This document shows, piece after piece, positions 19,479 to 29,224 of a DNA stretch of 64,000 nt. The stretch's first letter is position 1. Each line of letters opens with the position of its first letter. A model generated the notes under the pieces. That model worked only from the letters and a program-made list of their open reading frames with translations. It was not told the DNA's origin and did no database searches. Source of the stretch: Hymenobacter sp. BT188 (GTDB lineage Bacteria; Bacteroidota; Bacteroidia; Cytophagales; Hymenobacteraceae). Where the stretch lies: the NCBI RefSeq assembly GCF_014333585.1, contig NZ_JACSCW010000001.1, positions 682,001 through 746,000 on the forward strand. Direction: 5' to 3'. Position numbers and translations under genes: made by a program.

Positions 19479-21362
19479 CTAAGAGGTTCTCGGCTCGGTT
19501 GGTTTGGGCTGACCTTCTTGTTCCTCTGAGTGAGAAGCCAGCAGGCCCGGCGGTACACTCAACTCACCCGTTTGCGGATCTATAAGGCCATTGCGCTCCT
19601 CCTCAATATTGGTAGCCTGGGTATAGACATCGCCGGCAATTGGCCGCGCACGCAATTCGCGTTTGAAATCGCGAATACGCTCCGTGCGCTCATTCGCGTC
19701 TTTGGGGCCACCGTAGTCGGGGAAGCCGAACCCACCCCACTCGCTGACGATAAGTGGCACCTGGCGACGGTAGAAAAATGGGTCGCCCACGACAAGTGGA
19801 AAGGCAGCCGTGCCTTCCATTTCGCCCGCTACAAGGCGGTCGAGCAGCTCGCGCCAGCGGTCTAGGTCGGGAGTGTAGAGGTGGGCTGTGAGCAGGTCGG
19901 ACTTTAGGCGGCCCGTGTGCGAGATATGGTGCCAGCCATCGTTATCGACCACCAGAAACTGCGGGTGCGCAATTTGCATATAGTGGTACATATCAACGAT
20001 ATAGGACCGCGTTTCAGGGTTGGTAGCAATATCCTGTGCGCCCCAGTCTTCGTTATACAAGCTCCAGATAACGACGGAAGGGTGCGTTTCAATAAGCGCG
20101 ACCATCCGCAGCAGCTCAGCCTGGTGGTTTTGGCGGCTGCGTGGGGTAGAGCTGTGAGGACTAGGTACTTCCACCCAAAGCAGCAAGCCCAGCTCATCGG
20201 CCAGGTTATAGATGCGCGGGTCGACACCGGCGATGTGTACGCGCACCAGGTTGCAGCCCAGCTCCTTCATGGCGTACATGTGCTTGCGCATCTCCTCATA
20301 GGTAGCCGTACCGGGCTGGTATAGAATACCATCGAGGTAGATGGGCTGGTTATTCAGGTACACGTAGCGGCCCCGAGCTTCTATTTTGCGCAGCCCGAAA
20401 TACGTCTCAATTTGAGCCGTGTACTGCTCAGCGTCAATAAGTTGGGCTACGATGCGATACAGGTGAGGCGAACTGGTTGACCACAGCCTCGCTCCGGGCA
20501 GCTCCAGCACTACTCGCTGCGATTTCTGGCCTGCCTCTAAGCGCAACGGAAAATCAGAGGTAGCCAGCGGAGCGCTATCATCGGCCGCATCGCGCTCGAA
20601 CACCTTGAGGCGCAGGGTATAGCAGCCGGGGTCATGAACGCGAGTGGTAAAATTGAAGCGAACCAGCTGGTCTTCCACGATGCTCACCACACCTACGCGG
20701 GAGCGAAGACGGTTGCGCTCCACTACTTCCAGCCATACGCTGCGCACGGCCCCAGTGTAGGTTTGGTACCAGATACCGCCGCGCTTATACACATGCGATT
20801 CCTGCTTGCCGCGTGGGGTCTCGGCATCCATTGTGTCGGCAATGCGCACGGTGAGGCGGTTCACCAAGTGTAGGTTTTCCTGGCGCAGCTCGTAGGAAAA
20901 CGACGTGTACTCGCCGTAGTGCACATCTTCGCCCTCAATGGTGCGGAGCAAACGGCCATTTAGCCACACCCGCGTTTCGTAGCCGCAGGCCCCAAACGTC
21001 AGCTGAAGCATAGTGCGCGACTGTTCCAAAGACTCGTCCAGTTCTGGCAACGTGAATTCACGCTCATACCAGGCTACTATTTTGTCGTGCCAGCCAGCGG
21101 AGTGGGGGTGCTCTTTCGACTCCACCATGTGCTCTTCAATAGAGCCTGGCCATTGAGCCGTGTGCTTGTAGTCGTAACCCAGGTGCCAGCCGTCGCGCAG
21201 GCCCGCGTCGGCCTCGTCGATAGCAAAGCGCCATTCGCCGTCGAGCAGAGAATAGGAGTTAAATCGTAATACCGCCCGGGGCAGGGGGTTGGCGAGGTCT
21301 TCAGGCAGGCGGTCTTCTTCTTTGCTGACCGAAAAGCCGTAATTGGAATGATCAAGATCCAT
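19479..21362 (-). CDS. Glycoside hydrolase family 2 enzyme
   Basis: A GH2-type glycosidase (beta-galactosidase, beta-glucuronidase or beta-mannosidase activity; which one is not readable). From the start at 21362 (MDLDHSNYGF) it has 627 residues: an N-terminal sugar-binding jelly roll (about 20-190), an immunoglobulin-like domain, and a TIM barrel. The acid/base Glu is in VVIWSLYNEDWG and the nucleophile Glu in PLIVSEWGGFGFPDY. No signal peptide is visible. The frame is open to 21449, but those 29 extra residues look non-coding. It is a single gene, not part of an obvious SusCD locus. Confidence 0.9.
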   Translation of the reverse strand: MDLDHSNYGFSVSKEEDRLPEDLANPLPRAVLRFNSYSLLDGEWRFAIDEADAGLRDGWHLGYDYKHTAQWPGSIEEHMVESKEHPHSAGWHDKIVAWYEREFTLPELDESLEQSRTMLQLTFGACGYETRVWLNGRLLRTIEGEDVHYGEYTSFSYELRQENLHLVNRLTVRIADTMDAETPRGKQESHVYKRGGIWYQTYTGAVRSVWLEVVERNRLRSRVGVVSIVEDQLVRFNFTTRVHDPGCYTLRLKVFERDAADDSAPLATSDFPLRLEAGQKSQRVVLELPGARLWSTSSPHLYRIVAQLIDAEQYTAQIETYFGLRKIEARGRYVYLNNQPIYLDGILYQPGTATYEEMRKHMYAMKELGCNLVRVHIAGVDPRIYNLADELGLLLWVEVPSPHSSTPRSRQNHQAELLRMVALIETHPSVVIWSLYNEDWGAQDIATNPETRSYIVDMYHYMQIAHPQFLVVDNDGWHHISHTGRLKSDLLTAHLYTPDLDRWRELLDRLVAGEMEGTAAFPLVVGDPFFYRRQVPLIVSEWGGFGFPDYGGPKDANERTERIRDFKRELRARPIAGDVYTQATNIEEERNGLIDPQTGELSVPPGLLASHSEEQEGQPKPTEPRTS

Positions 21363-21655
21363 ACGGACGGGGTTAAGGGTAGTCGGGGCGTACGCAAATA
21401 GAGGGCGAGTGTAGGCAGGGTTTCGGAATTTGCCCCCCAAGACCTCCATACGGCCTAATTCGTTTCGTGTATGAATTTACGGCAAAGAACCCGGGCTTTC
21501 GCGCAAGCTTGTCTTCTGGCGGGTACAGTGGAGCCTAGCTTAACATTACAAAACACCTGAGAGATTAATGTGAAAACATAGAGGCACACTGTTTGCAGAA
21601 ATAAATTAAATTTCACTGAAGTCATTTCAACAGATACTTCAAGATAGACAGTAAT

Positions 21656-21683
21656 TTGTAAGTAACTGATTTGAATATTTTTG
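21656..21683 (+). promoter_or_regulatory. Promoter for the 174-residue secreted protein
   Basis: TTG at 21656-21658 and TATTTTTG at 21676-21683 are 17 bases apart, matching TTG/TAnnTTTG. The start codon at 21697 follows after 13 bases. Confidence 0.5.
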
Positions 21684-21696
21684 TGACAACTGGATA

Positions 21697-22221
21697 ATGC
21701 GCATATTTATAGCCATGAAAAGCATTTGTACTCTCGTTTTGTTGTTTTGCTCATCCTTGGCCTTCTGTCAGACAGCAGCACCAGCCACTACTTCCACGCC
21801 CGCGCCTTCGGTTAACTTTTGTGGACAGAATCTAGAAGTCACCGAGGGCTGTACAAGTACAAGTCCGTACCAGATAAAATGCGATAAATACGACATAACC
21901 TGGATGTACATGGATTACGCAGTCATGAAAACGGCGCCGGAGGAATTTGCCAAGCAAATGAAGCGGGAACATAAGCGCACCGACATGGCCCCCTTTGAGT
22001 GCTACATATCCGGTAAGCCTGCTAAAGGCTTTAAGCTGAGCTACATGACGGATGCGGGGGGCATGGCCTACCAGCTCATCGTGTCGGGGGTGGCCAATGG
22101 GCAGCCGGTACTCGTGCAGCTGACGCTGGACATCGACCCGTATAAGAACGAAGACATCCCGGCGCTGCCCCGTCAAATCGTGCAGCTTACCCCAACTACC
22201 CAGCTCACTACCGCGAAGTAG
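21697..22221 (+). CDS. Secreted protein of unknown function
   Basis: A 174-residue protein I do not recognise. The N-terminus is a signal peptide (MKSICTLVLLFCSSLAFCQ), so it is exported; an Ala/Thr/Pro spacer follows. The mature part has four cysteines in paired positions (FCGQNLEVTEGC, KCDKYD, FECYISGKP), which could form disulfides. Start could also be the ATG at 21715, six codons later. It is a single gene with its own promoter and terminator. Confidence 0.65.
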   Translation: MRIFIAMKSICTLVLLFCSSLAFCQTAAPATTSTPAPSVNFCGQNLEVTEGCTSTSPYQIKCDKYDITWMYMDYAVMKTAPEEFAKQMKREHKRTDMAPFECYISGKPAKGFKLSYMTDAGGMAYQLIVSGVANGQPVLVQLTLDIDPYKNEDIPALPRQIVQLTPTTQLTTAK

Positions 22222-22240
22222 AAACAGCGTAATATATATT

Positions 22241-22275
22241 AAAAAAGCCTCCCAGAAGTTGTCTGGGGGGCTTTT
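22241..22275. terminator. Terminator shared by convergent genes
   Basis: AAAAAGCCTCCCAG and CTGGGGGGCTTTTT pair (one G-T wobble) around a short loop, with A and T tracts on both sides. Confidence 0.86.
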
Positions 22276-22316
22276 TGATGTCTGAGTTTTCGCTCATCGT
22301 ATCGGGTATATATTTC

Positions 22317-23594
22317 TCAGGTCTTCTGCTTTTTCTTCTTCGCGGCCGGAAACAGAATGTTGTTCAGAATGAGACGGTAACCGGGCGAATTGGGATGCAG
22401 AGCTAGGTCAGTGGGCTCTTCTTCTACCAAGTGCTGGTAGTCTTCGGGGTCGTGGCCGCCGTAGAACGTCCAGGTGCCTTTGCCCAGCGTGCCGTGCATG
22501 TAGCGCACCTCATTGGACTGCTTGTTTTCGCCCATCACGATGACGTCGGACTTCACCAGGCTTTTGCGGAAAGCGGTGGTTTGGCCCATAAAACCCTTCA
22601 CCGTTTTCTCATGGTTCTGGGTGAGCATGGTAGGCACCGGGTCGTATTTGGCGGAGAAGGTGAAGAGCTGAAAATAGTCGTTGTCTTCGTATACCCCGCG
22701 CTCATAAGGCTGCATATCAATGCTGGAATACTCGTACTGATACGGGTCGCGCACGAGCTGGAAATCCTTGAAAGCCAGCGTGCGGTTGAAGTTGAGCTTG
22801 CTTTGAGCTGTAGGATCGGCGGGGTCGCCGTCGTACATGCTTTCCACCATATCCAGGCCGAGGCCGGCCAGAGCTATATCATAGGAGTCGGTGGCCGAGC
22901 ACATAGCAAACAAAAAGCCCCCCCCGGCAATGAATTCCTGCATTTTTACCGTTACGGCGCCTTTCATCTGGCTCACTTTGGCGAAGCCGTTACGTTTGGC
23001 CGCTGCTTCCGAATCGCGCTGCTGCTGCTGATACCAGGGGCGGTTGCGGTAGGAGGCGTAAAACTTGCCATACTGGCCCGTGAAATCTTCGTGGTGTAGG
23101 TGCAGCCAGTCGTACTTGGGCAGGTCGCCGCGTAGCACTTCGTCGTCGTAAATCTGGGTATAGGGAATCTCGGCGTAAGCCAATACCATCGTCACGGCAT
23201 CGTCCCAGGGCTGCTTGTCCTTGGGCGTGTACACCGCAATTTTGGGCACTTTCTCCAGCTTCATAATGTCCATATTGGCATTAGGATCAGCTATTTCCTG
23301 CAAAATATTCCCGTATTGGGCCGAAGAAATTACCTGAAAGCTCACCCCGCGCACGGTCAGCTCGTTTTCGATGCCCGGCGCTACGGCACAGGAAAAAGCC
23401 CCCCCGCGGTAATTGAGTAGCCAATCGACCTCAACCTGCTTGCTGAGCAGCCAATAGGTGGCGCCGTAGGCTTTCAGATGCTCTTTCTGCGCCGCGTCCA
23501 TCGGTATCAGAATCTGGTTGGCCCAGGCGGCCAGCGGTGCCCCCAGCCACAGGGCTGCCAGCAACAGCAGAAACGAAAAGCGTTTTAGTAGCAT
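22317..23594 (-). CDS. Exported protein of the family often named asparagine synthetase B
   Basis: From the ATG at 23594 the protein has 425 residues and a signal peptide (RFSFLLLLAALWLGAPLAAW). Proteins of this type in Bacteroidota are often labelled asparagine synthetase B, but neither the N-terminal Cys glutaminase nor the ATP pyrophosphatase motif of AsnB is present. Instead GGGFLFAMCSATDS near residue 250 looks like the nucleophile elbow of a class I glutamine-amidotransferase-like or ThuA-like fold, and HLHHEDFTGQYGKFY is a second conserved block. Export also argues against asparagine synthesis. I would treat the role as unknown. The gene is divergent from the ABC permease. Confidence 0.72.
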   Translation of the reverse strand: MLLKRFSFLLLLAALWLGAPLAAWANQILIPMDAAQKEHLKAYGATYWLLSKQVEVDWLLNYRGGAFSCAVAPGIENELTVRGVSFQVISSAQYGNILQEIADPNANMDIMKLEKVPKIAVYTPKDKQPWDDAVTMVLAYAEIPYTQIYDDEVLRGDLPKYDWLHLHHEDFTGQYGKFYASYRNRPWYQQQQRDSEAAAKRNGFAKVSQMKGAVTVKMQEFIAGGGFLFAMCSATDSYDIALAGLGLDMVESMYDGDPADPTAQSKLNFNRTLAFKDFQLVRDPYQYEYSSIDMQPYERGVYEDNDYFQLFTFSAKYDPVPTMLTQNHEKTVKGFMGQTTAFRKSLVKSDVIVMGENKQSNEVRYMHGTLGKGTWTFYGGHDPEDYQHLVEEEPTDLALHPNSPGYRLILNNILFPAAKKKKQKT

Positions 23595-23873
23595 CAGATT
23601 CTTAAAGTCAAAGAGTGAGCAGACATAATACCAGACATATAACTGGGATAGGCGGATAACGATTAATAAAGCAAAGACGGATAAGGAATAGAAAAATTCA
23701 CCGCTTGTCAATGATTTAAAGGTAGGAAAACCCCGACGGAATCTGCCCAAAACCGGCTAACTTGCATCACCAGGCATCGGCCCAAATCAAGGCTGCCAGC
23801 TTATACAGGCCGATTTGAAAGGGTTTTTTCCTCGGTCTTCTTCTTTTCGTCTTGTCGCCATCAGGCCGCTATT

Positions 23874-25118
23874 ATGCACTTGCTAGAAAACATCCGCGAG
23901 GCTTTCCGTTCCATCAAGAGTAACCTGCTGCGCACCGTGCTCACAGCCCTTATCGTGAGCATCGGTATTATGTCGCTGGTGGGGATTCTCACGGCCATCG
24001 ACGCCATTAAATCGTCGTTGACCAATACGTTTGCCAGCCTGGGGGCCAATTCTTTTGAGATGACGGCCAAAGGTTACACCAACCGCTTCCGACGTGGGGG
24101 CGTGCAGGGACGTACTTATCCGGCCATCAGCTACTTACAGGCTCGCCAGTACAAAGAGCGCCTCGGCGACGATGCGCAGGTCGGTATTTCTGCCTTCATT
24201 ACCGGCGCGACCGAAGTAAAAGCGGGTGGCCTCAAAACGAACCCCAACATGCAAGTAGTAGCCGGCGACGAGAACTATCTGCGCATTCAGAGCTACAACC
24301 TGGAGGATGGTCGTTCGTTTTCTCCTTCTGAACTGGAGGTAGGCGCCAATGTGGCCATCGTGGGCACCGAAATAAAGGAAAAACTTTTCCCCGATCAATC
24401 CGCCATCGATCAGTACGTGTTCTTTCTGGGTCAGCGCTTCCAGATAATCGGACAACTCGAAGCCAGCGGCAGCGGTATGGGCGGTGGCGGTGGTGCCGAC
24501 CGGCTCGTGCTCATCCCCTTAATTACGGGCAACCAATTGCCCCGGCAGCGGGCTCTCACCTTCGACATCAAAACTGCTACCACCGACCCCGATAACCTCA
24601 ACTTTATTATGGGGCAGGCGACCGGCATCATGCGCGCCGTCCGCGGCGACCGGCTCGGGCAGGAAGATTCCTTTGAGCTGGAACGCAGCGACTCCGCCGT
24701 GGCTACCCTCGATAGTTTGTCGGGCAACCTGCGGATGGGGGGCTTTATTGTGGGCTTTATCACGCTGCTTGGCGCCAGTATCGCCCTCATGAATATCATG
24801 ATGGTATCGGTGACGGAGCGCACCCGCGAAATTGGGATTCGGAAGGCGTTGGGTGCTACAGCCCTTCAGATTCGCCAGCAGTTTCTCATTGAGGCCATTG
24901 TGATATGCGTGATGGGCGGCGCTTTAGGAATTGTGCTAGGCGTGGCTGGTGGCAACGCTATTTCCCTCTTTATTCCCGGCGGCGGCGCATTTTTGGTGCC
25001 TTGGCTGTGGATGATGATTGGCTTGGTAATCTGTGTGAGCGTAGGCCTAGCCTCTGGTTACTATCCCGCCAGCAAAGCCGCCGGTCTCGACCCAATCGAG
25101 TCCCTCCGCTACGAGTAA
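23874..25118 (+). CDS. MacB/FtsX-type ABC transporter permease
   Basis: A 414-residue inner-membrane permease. It has an N-terminal helix ([20 protein letters not shown]), a periplasmic domain of about 230 residues (MacB_PCD type) and three C-terminal helices. The segment [20 protein letters not shown] is the signature of the FtsX/MacB family. Such permeases work with an ATPase in export or lipoprotein handling by mechanotransmission rather than substrate transport. No ATP-binding subunit is adjacent, so the partner must be elsewhere. The start at ATG 23874 fits. Confidence 0.9.
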   Translation: MHLLENIREAFRSIKSNLLRTVLTALIVSIGIMSLVGILTAIDAIKSSLTNTFASLGANSFEMTAKGYTNRFRRGGVQGRTYPAISYLQARQYKERLGDDAQVGISAFITGATEVKAGGLKTNPNMQVVAGDENYLRIQSYNLEDGRSFSPSELEVGANVAIVGTEIKEKLFPDQSAIDQYVFFLGQRFQIIGQLEASGSGMGGGGGADRLVLIPLITGNQLPRQRALTFDIKTATTDPDNLNFIMGQATGIMRAVRGDRLGQEDSFELERSDSAVATLDSLSGNLRMGGFIVGFITLLGASIALMNIMMVSVTERTREIGIRKALGATALQIRQQFLIEAIVICVMGGALGIVLGVAGGNAISLFIPGGGAFLVPWLWMMIGLVICVSVGLASGYYPASKAAGLDPIESLRYE

Positions 25119-25212
25119 AGCGCAGTTCCAGAGTCACGGATTACAGCTGCCACAGATAAGAAGCCATAGGCCGGCAGCGACACTGCAGTTCCCTGATTGA
25201 AAGGCTATCGGG

Positions 25213-25542
25213 TTAATAGATTTTGCCCCCAGACCAGGAATCAGGCAAGTGAATCCGCACGGACCGTTTGCGCACATTCATTACTATTGCCACTCGCTCT
25301 GAACCCGCTGTGTGCTCCACTACCACTGCGTCAGTCGACTGATTAAAGCTCTGCACTGCCCCACCGCGTAAGGCCGGGCAGGCGCGGAATAATTGGCGAA
25401 AAAACTGCGTGGCGGAAGGCGAGCGAGTCCAGAAAATAGAGCGCTCGAGCTCACCTGTTAGCACCGAATCATCTACCTGTTGCTCTAAAAGCAATAATGC
25501 AGTGCCTAAGTAGGAGAGAATCCTGCGCTGCTTCACGCACAA
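25213..25542 (-). pseudogene. Remnant of a GH13 alpha-amylase-type gene (C-terminal fragment)
   Basis: A 109-residue open frame that resembles only the C-terminal end of an alpha-amylase family protein: SYLGTALLLLEQQVDD resembles the usual GTP(F/L)xxxGQE region, and FWTRSPSATQFFRQLFRACP followed by ALRGG resembles the segment that ends the catalytic barrel. The rest looks like the small beta domain C. The catalytic residues of GH13 lie upstream and are absent, so this cannot be an active enzyme. Similarity is judged by eye and is moderate; a small unrelated protein is the alternative. Confidence 0.45.
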
Positions 25543-25760
25543 CTAATGCGGTTGATCTCACCAAGACTGCCGATTTTCTAAAACTGCGTCAAGAAAAAGG
25601 CGTTATATCATACTGTGTGTAAAGCCAGTAGGAGAAGAAAGTGGGAAGTAGCGTCGGCTAAAAGATGGATAGAAAACCCAATCGAAAGACGAGATTCTAC
25701 GTTGTGAATTAGTGACTTTTACGGCTTACGTTGGGCACTGTATTACATAAGAACACTACT

Positions 25761-26801
25761 ATGTCAGACCCTTCTTTCTCCCGTCGCGATTGGCTCAAAA
25801 CCACCGCTCTCGTAACCACCCCATTATTACTGAGCCCATTCACTACGCTTGCTGACGTTAGTCCGATAGGCAAGACTCCACCGCTAAGTGCTGCCGAAAT
25901 TGCGGCGATTGAGGCCACAATGGGTAAAAAAGGGGTGTACACAGAGCCTCAGGCCACGCTTAGCATTCCTTTGCCACGCAACGATTTGAAAATAACCATC
26001 AAGGGAGAGGCAATACCTATTGCATTTGGTTTTGGCGGCTGGGTAGCTATCAAGCATACACTCGACGGCAAATCAGCTATGCTTATGAGTGACACAGTGC
26101 TCTTGCAAGAAGAAGTCAATCCGCTGATTTCCGCTGCTCACGCCAACGGGCTAGAGGTAGGAGCTATTCACAACCACTTTTTCTACGAAGAGCCCCGTAT
26201 CTTCTACATGCACATTCATGGCATGGGCTCACCGGCTGAATTGGCTCAGAAGTTCGCCGCCACGCTTAAAAATTCAAAGCTGCTGCCGGCTAACCAACCT
26301 AAGCCTACTGCAGCCACTCAGCCCCAACCCGGTAACAACGCCACGCCCAGCGCTGCCGCTCCCACCGGTAAAGAGTTGTTTGATATTTCTGCGCTCGACC
26401 AAGTAGTAAAGTATCAGGGTGCCGTAAACGGGGCTACCTACAAGTACACTGTGGGCCGCGCCGATCTGCAGTCGGTAATGATGGGCACAGAAATGACTGC
26501 TGCAATTGGTCTGAATTCGTGGGCCGCGTTTGCTGGGAAGCAGGCCGACGCCCACATTGCGGGTGACATCGCTATGCTTGAAGCCGAAGTTAACCCGGTA
26601 ATTAAGGCCCTGCGGGCGCACAACTTGGAGGTAGTTGCCGTGCATAATCACATGCTCTTCGACCAACCTCGCATGATGTTCTTGCACTACTATGGGCGCG
26701 GGCCTGCCATACAGCTAGCAACTGGCTTTCGAGCAGCCCTCGACCACTTGGGAAAAGGCAAATCCGCTGGCAAAGGAAGTATTGAAGGGATGAAACACTA
26801 A
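25761..26801 (+). CDS. DUF1259 family exported protein
   Basis: The 346-residue protein has an N-terminal twin-arginine type signal (SRRDWLKTTALVTTPLLL) and two tandem copies of one domain. Each copy holds a conserved block: SDTVLLQEEVNPLISAAHANG with GAIHNHFF in copy one, and AMLEAEVNPVIKALRAHN with AVHNHML in copy two, linked by a Pro/Ala/Thr-rich spacer (about residues 180-205). The HNH triads and following His suggest metal binding. DUF1259 has no established function. The start at 25761 is preferred over 25731 because it sits just before the SRR motif. Confidence 0.85.
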   Translation: MSDPSFSRRDWLKTTALVTTPLLLSPFTTLADVSPIGKTPPLSAAEIAAIEATMGKKGVYTEPQATLSIPLPRNDLKITIKGEAIPIAFGFGGWVAIKHTLDGKSAMLMSDTVLLQEEVNPLISAAHANGLEVGAIHNHFFYEEPRIFYMHIHGMGSPAELAQKFAATLKNSKLLPANQPKPTAATQPQPGNNATPSAAAPTGKELFDISALDQVVKYQGAVNGATYKYTVGRADLQSVMMGTEMTAAIGLNSWAAFAGKQADAHIAGDIAMLEAEVNPVIKALRAHNLEVVAVHNHMLFDQPRMMFLHYYGRGPAIQLATGFRAALDHLGKGKSAGKGSIEGMKH

Positions 26802-26976
26802 GGCTAATTCTCCTGCTCGATTAATTCCCCTGCTCGATTAAGGTGCATACCAAGCTTTCACCACCTTTTAATGAAAGCCTTGAGTGTAAAGTAGCCTTGT
26901 AGAATTAAAGCGATCTAAAAATGATATTACTCATTTGGTTATATATTGCGGCCTCTGCAATGATAACCTTTTGAAC

Positions 26977-27612
26977 ATGGCTATAAACACAACTGTTGGT
27001 CAGCGCTTTTCGGAATTCATTACCTACCTGGGTATTTCAAAAAACGCCTTTGCTGCTTCCTTGGATAAGACCGCAACCGTAATTCAGCATCTGGTAGATG
27101 AGCGCAATAAGCCTGGATTTGACCTTTTGTGTAAGGTATTTGAGGTATATCCAAATCTGTCAAAAGACTGGTTGTTGCAAGGCGTCGGGCCAATGATTGC
27201 TGACGAATTGGGAGCAGAAAATAGCAAGCCTATTCGTGGAGAAAATAACTCGTCAAAGCCTGCGCCTGCCAAAGAAAAGCCCCCCGTGGCTGCAGTCTCT
27301 GCTCCAGCCGCCATTTCCATTTCGAAGCCAGCAGAAGATATTTTTTCACCAAAAATGCAAGCTGTGCACGAGCCTACAGTTGCTAGCTCTGCTCCAGTTG
27401 CCGCCGCTTCGCAATTGCAAATGCCTGAGACAGCCGTAGCGGTTGTTCCAGTACCAACGCCTGCAAACTCTGTGGATACCAGCTGGCAAACCGCGCTCTA
27501 TACCCAGCAAATGGCGCATCAATTGGCTATGGCTGAGATGCGCAATCAGCACTTACAAGAGCAGCAGCGCCTCATGCAGCAGATGCTGGACCTGATGCAG
27601 CGCAAAATGTAG
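26977..27612 (+). CDS. Helix-turn-helix regulator with coiled C-terminal tail
   Basis: The 211-residue protein starts with a Cro/CI-type helix-turn-helix (about residues 5-65): RFSEFITYLGISKNAFAASL followed by the recognition region and KDWLLQGVGPMI, the usual end of this domain in Bacteroidota. The middle is Pro/Ala/Ser-rich and disordered. The C-terminus (about 180-211) is Gln/Met/Leu-rich and likely a coiled coil for oligomerisation. Targets are unknown. The start at 26977 lies just before the HTH; the open frame begins at 26935. Confidence 0.8.
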   Translation: MAINTTVGQRFSEFITYLGISKNAFAASLDKTATVIQHLVDERNKPGFDLLCKVFEVYPNLSKDWLLQGVGPMIADELGAENSKPIRGENNSSKPAPAKEKPPVAAVSAPAAISISKPAEDIFSPKMQAVHEPTVASSAPVAAASQLQMPETAVAVVPVPTPANSVDTSWQTALYTQQMAHQLAMAEMRNQHLQEQQRLMQQMLDLMQRKM

Positions 27613-27650
27613 CCGAGTCAATAGCTTATTCTGTATGCGAGTTATTGTAA

Positions 27651-27718
27651 GCTCATACTTATACAGCAAAAAGGCCCTGACTACATAGTCAGGGCCTTTT
27701 TGCTGTATAAGTATGAGC
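27651..27718. terminator. 68-bp near-seamless palindrome, bidirectional terminator
   Basis: A perfect 33-bp inverted repeat with only two bases between arms (arms 27651-27683 and 27686-27718). The core is AAAAAGGCCCTGACTA and its complement, with T tracts in both directions, placed between two converging genes (the HTH gene and mtaB). The outer arms, GCTCATACTTATACAGC, exceed what a terminator needs. Confidence 0.93.
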
Positions 27719-27730
27719 CAGATTAAGTCA

Positions 27731-29062
27731 TTAGTGCTGCAAAACTTCGAAGCCAATTTCTTCGGCTTCCATTTGTGCTTGTGGATTAACAGCAGTGAGC
27801 CGGAGGCGCTTCAGTTCGCCAACGAGTATCGGATCATATTTGACGGCGACGCGAATATAATTTGGCGTGAAGCCTTCCATTACGCCGTTAGTCACATCGT
27901 CCTCGAAGAGCACTTCCGCTTCCTGCCCCACGTGCTGGGCATAGAAGTGTCGCTTTTTCTTCTCAGAAAGGCTGCGAAGCTGCGTGGTGCGCTCGTGGCG
28001 CACGCGGTCCTGCACGCGGCCCGGAAGAGTTGGCGCCAGCGTGTTTTCGCGCTCTGAGTAGGGGAAAACGTGCAGGTAGCTGATATCCAGATCGTTTAGG
28101 AACTGGTAGGTTTCCAGAAAGTCTTCCTCCGTTTCGCCCGGAAAACCCACAATCACATCGACACCAATGCAGGCGTGCGGCATGACTTCTTTAATGAGGC
28201 GCACACGATCGGCGTAGAGGGCGCGGCGGTACCGGCGGCGCATCAGGCCCAGGATCTTATCCGACCCGCTTTGCAGCGGAATATGAAAGTGAGGCATAAA
28301 CCGCCGCGATTGGGCCACGAAGCGAATTACGTCGTCGGTGAGCAGGTTGGGCTCGCAGCTGGAAATGCGGAAGCGGTTAATGCCTTCCACTTCGTCTAGG
28401 GCTTGCACCATGTCGTAGAAATTCTCCAGCCGCTCCCGATTTTTCCCCTGCAGGCCAAAGTCGCCGAGGTTCACGCCGGTTAGCACTATTTCTTTAACGC
28501 CGGTGGTGGCGAGGCCCTGTACGCGCTCCACCACGCTCTGTACGCTGCCCGAGCGGCTGTTGCCGCGAGCCAGCGGAATGGTACAAAAAGAGCAGGAATA
28601 GTCGCAACCGTCCTGCACCTTGAGGAAAGTGCGAGTACGGTCGCCGAAGGAGTGGGCGGCGTGAAACTCAGTGGCTGCGCTGATGGGGCTGGCGTACACC
28701 TGCGCCTGGGGGGCTTTTTTGAAGCCGGCCAGAATATCCACCAACTGAAACTTCTCGGCCGCACCCAATACGGCATGTACGCCCGGAATCTCAGCTATTT
28801 CCTGGGGTTTGAGCTGTGCGTAGCAGCCCACAATAGTTACGAAGGCCTCCGGATTGTGCTTTAACGCCTCCTTGACCACTTTCCGGCACTTACGGTCGGC
28901 GTGGTCGGTGACGGAGCAGGTGTTGATGACGTAGATATCGGCCGCGTCCTCGAAGGGGACTTTACGGAAGCCGCGCTCCTCAAACTGCCGACCAATGGCC
29001 GACGTCTCGGAGAAGTTGAGCTTGCAGCCCAGCGTGTAAAAAGCAACTTTCTTAGTTTCCAT
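27731..29062 (-). CDS. mtaB: tRNA t6A37 methylthiotransferase MtaB
   Basis: MtaB is the radical-SAM paralogue of MiaB that makes ms2t6A at position 37. The 443-residue protein from the ATG at 29062 has the cluster-binding Cys in TLGCKLNFSE, NTCSVTDHADRKC and GCYAQL, and the radical-SAM motif CDYSCSFC with ARGNSRSG after it; a TRAM-like end follows. The KLN in place of MiaB's QMN after the first Cys supports the MtaB branch. The start at 29062 is 10 bases after a -7 box, so the leader is very short. Confidence 0.95.
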   Translation of the reverse strand: METKKVAFYTLGCKLNFSETSAIGRQFEERGFRKVPFEDAADIYVINTCSVTDHADRKCRKVVKEALKHNPEAFVTIVGCYAQLKPQEIAEIPGVHAVLGAAEKFQLVDILAGFKKAPQAQVYASPISAATEFHAAHSFGDRTRTFLKVQDGCDYSCSFCTIPLARGNSRSGSVQSVVERVQGLATTGVKEIVLTGVNLGDFGLQGKNRERLENFYDMVQALDEVEGINRFRISSCEPNLLTDDVIRFVAQSRRFMPHFHIPLQSGSDKILGLMRRRYRRALYADRVRLIKEVMPHACIGVDVIVGFPGETEEDFLETYQFLNDLDISYLHVFPYSERENTLAPTLPGRVQDRVRHERTTQLRSLSEKKKRHFYAQHVGQEAEVLFEDDVTNGVMEGFTPNYIRVAVKYDPILVGELKRLRLTAVNPQAQMEAEEIGFEVLQH

Positions 29063-29071
29063 ACGAAGCCG

Positions 29072-29079
29072 CAAAGGTA
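29072..29079 (-). promoter_or_regulatory. -7 box directly before mtaB
   Basis: TACCTTTG on the minus strand, 10 bases before the start at 29062. The implied leader is only a few bases. Confidence 0.55.
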
Positions 29080-29224
29080 CGAAGGAACAGATGTTTTCCA
29101 GACTTGCTACCTCAGTGTGTATAGCGCCCAATTTATTTCCGCCATTTAATTAAACCTATCAGCCAGCAACAGTGTATGCTAAGTAATTTTAATCTGATTT
29201 TAATCTCAGCTAAAGCCCCCCAGC

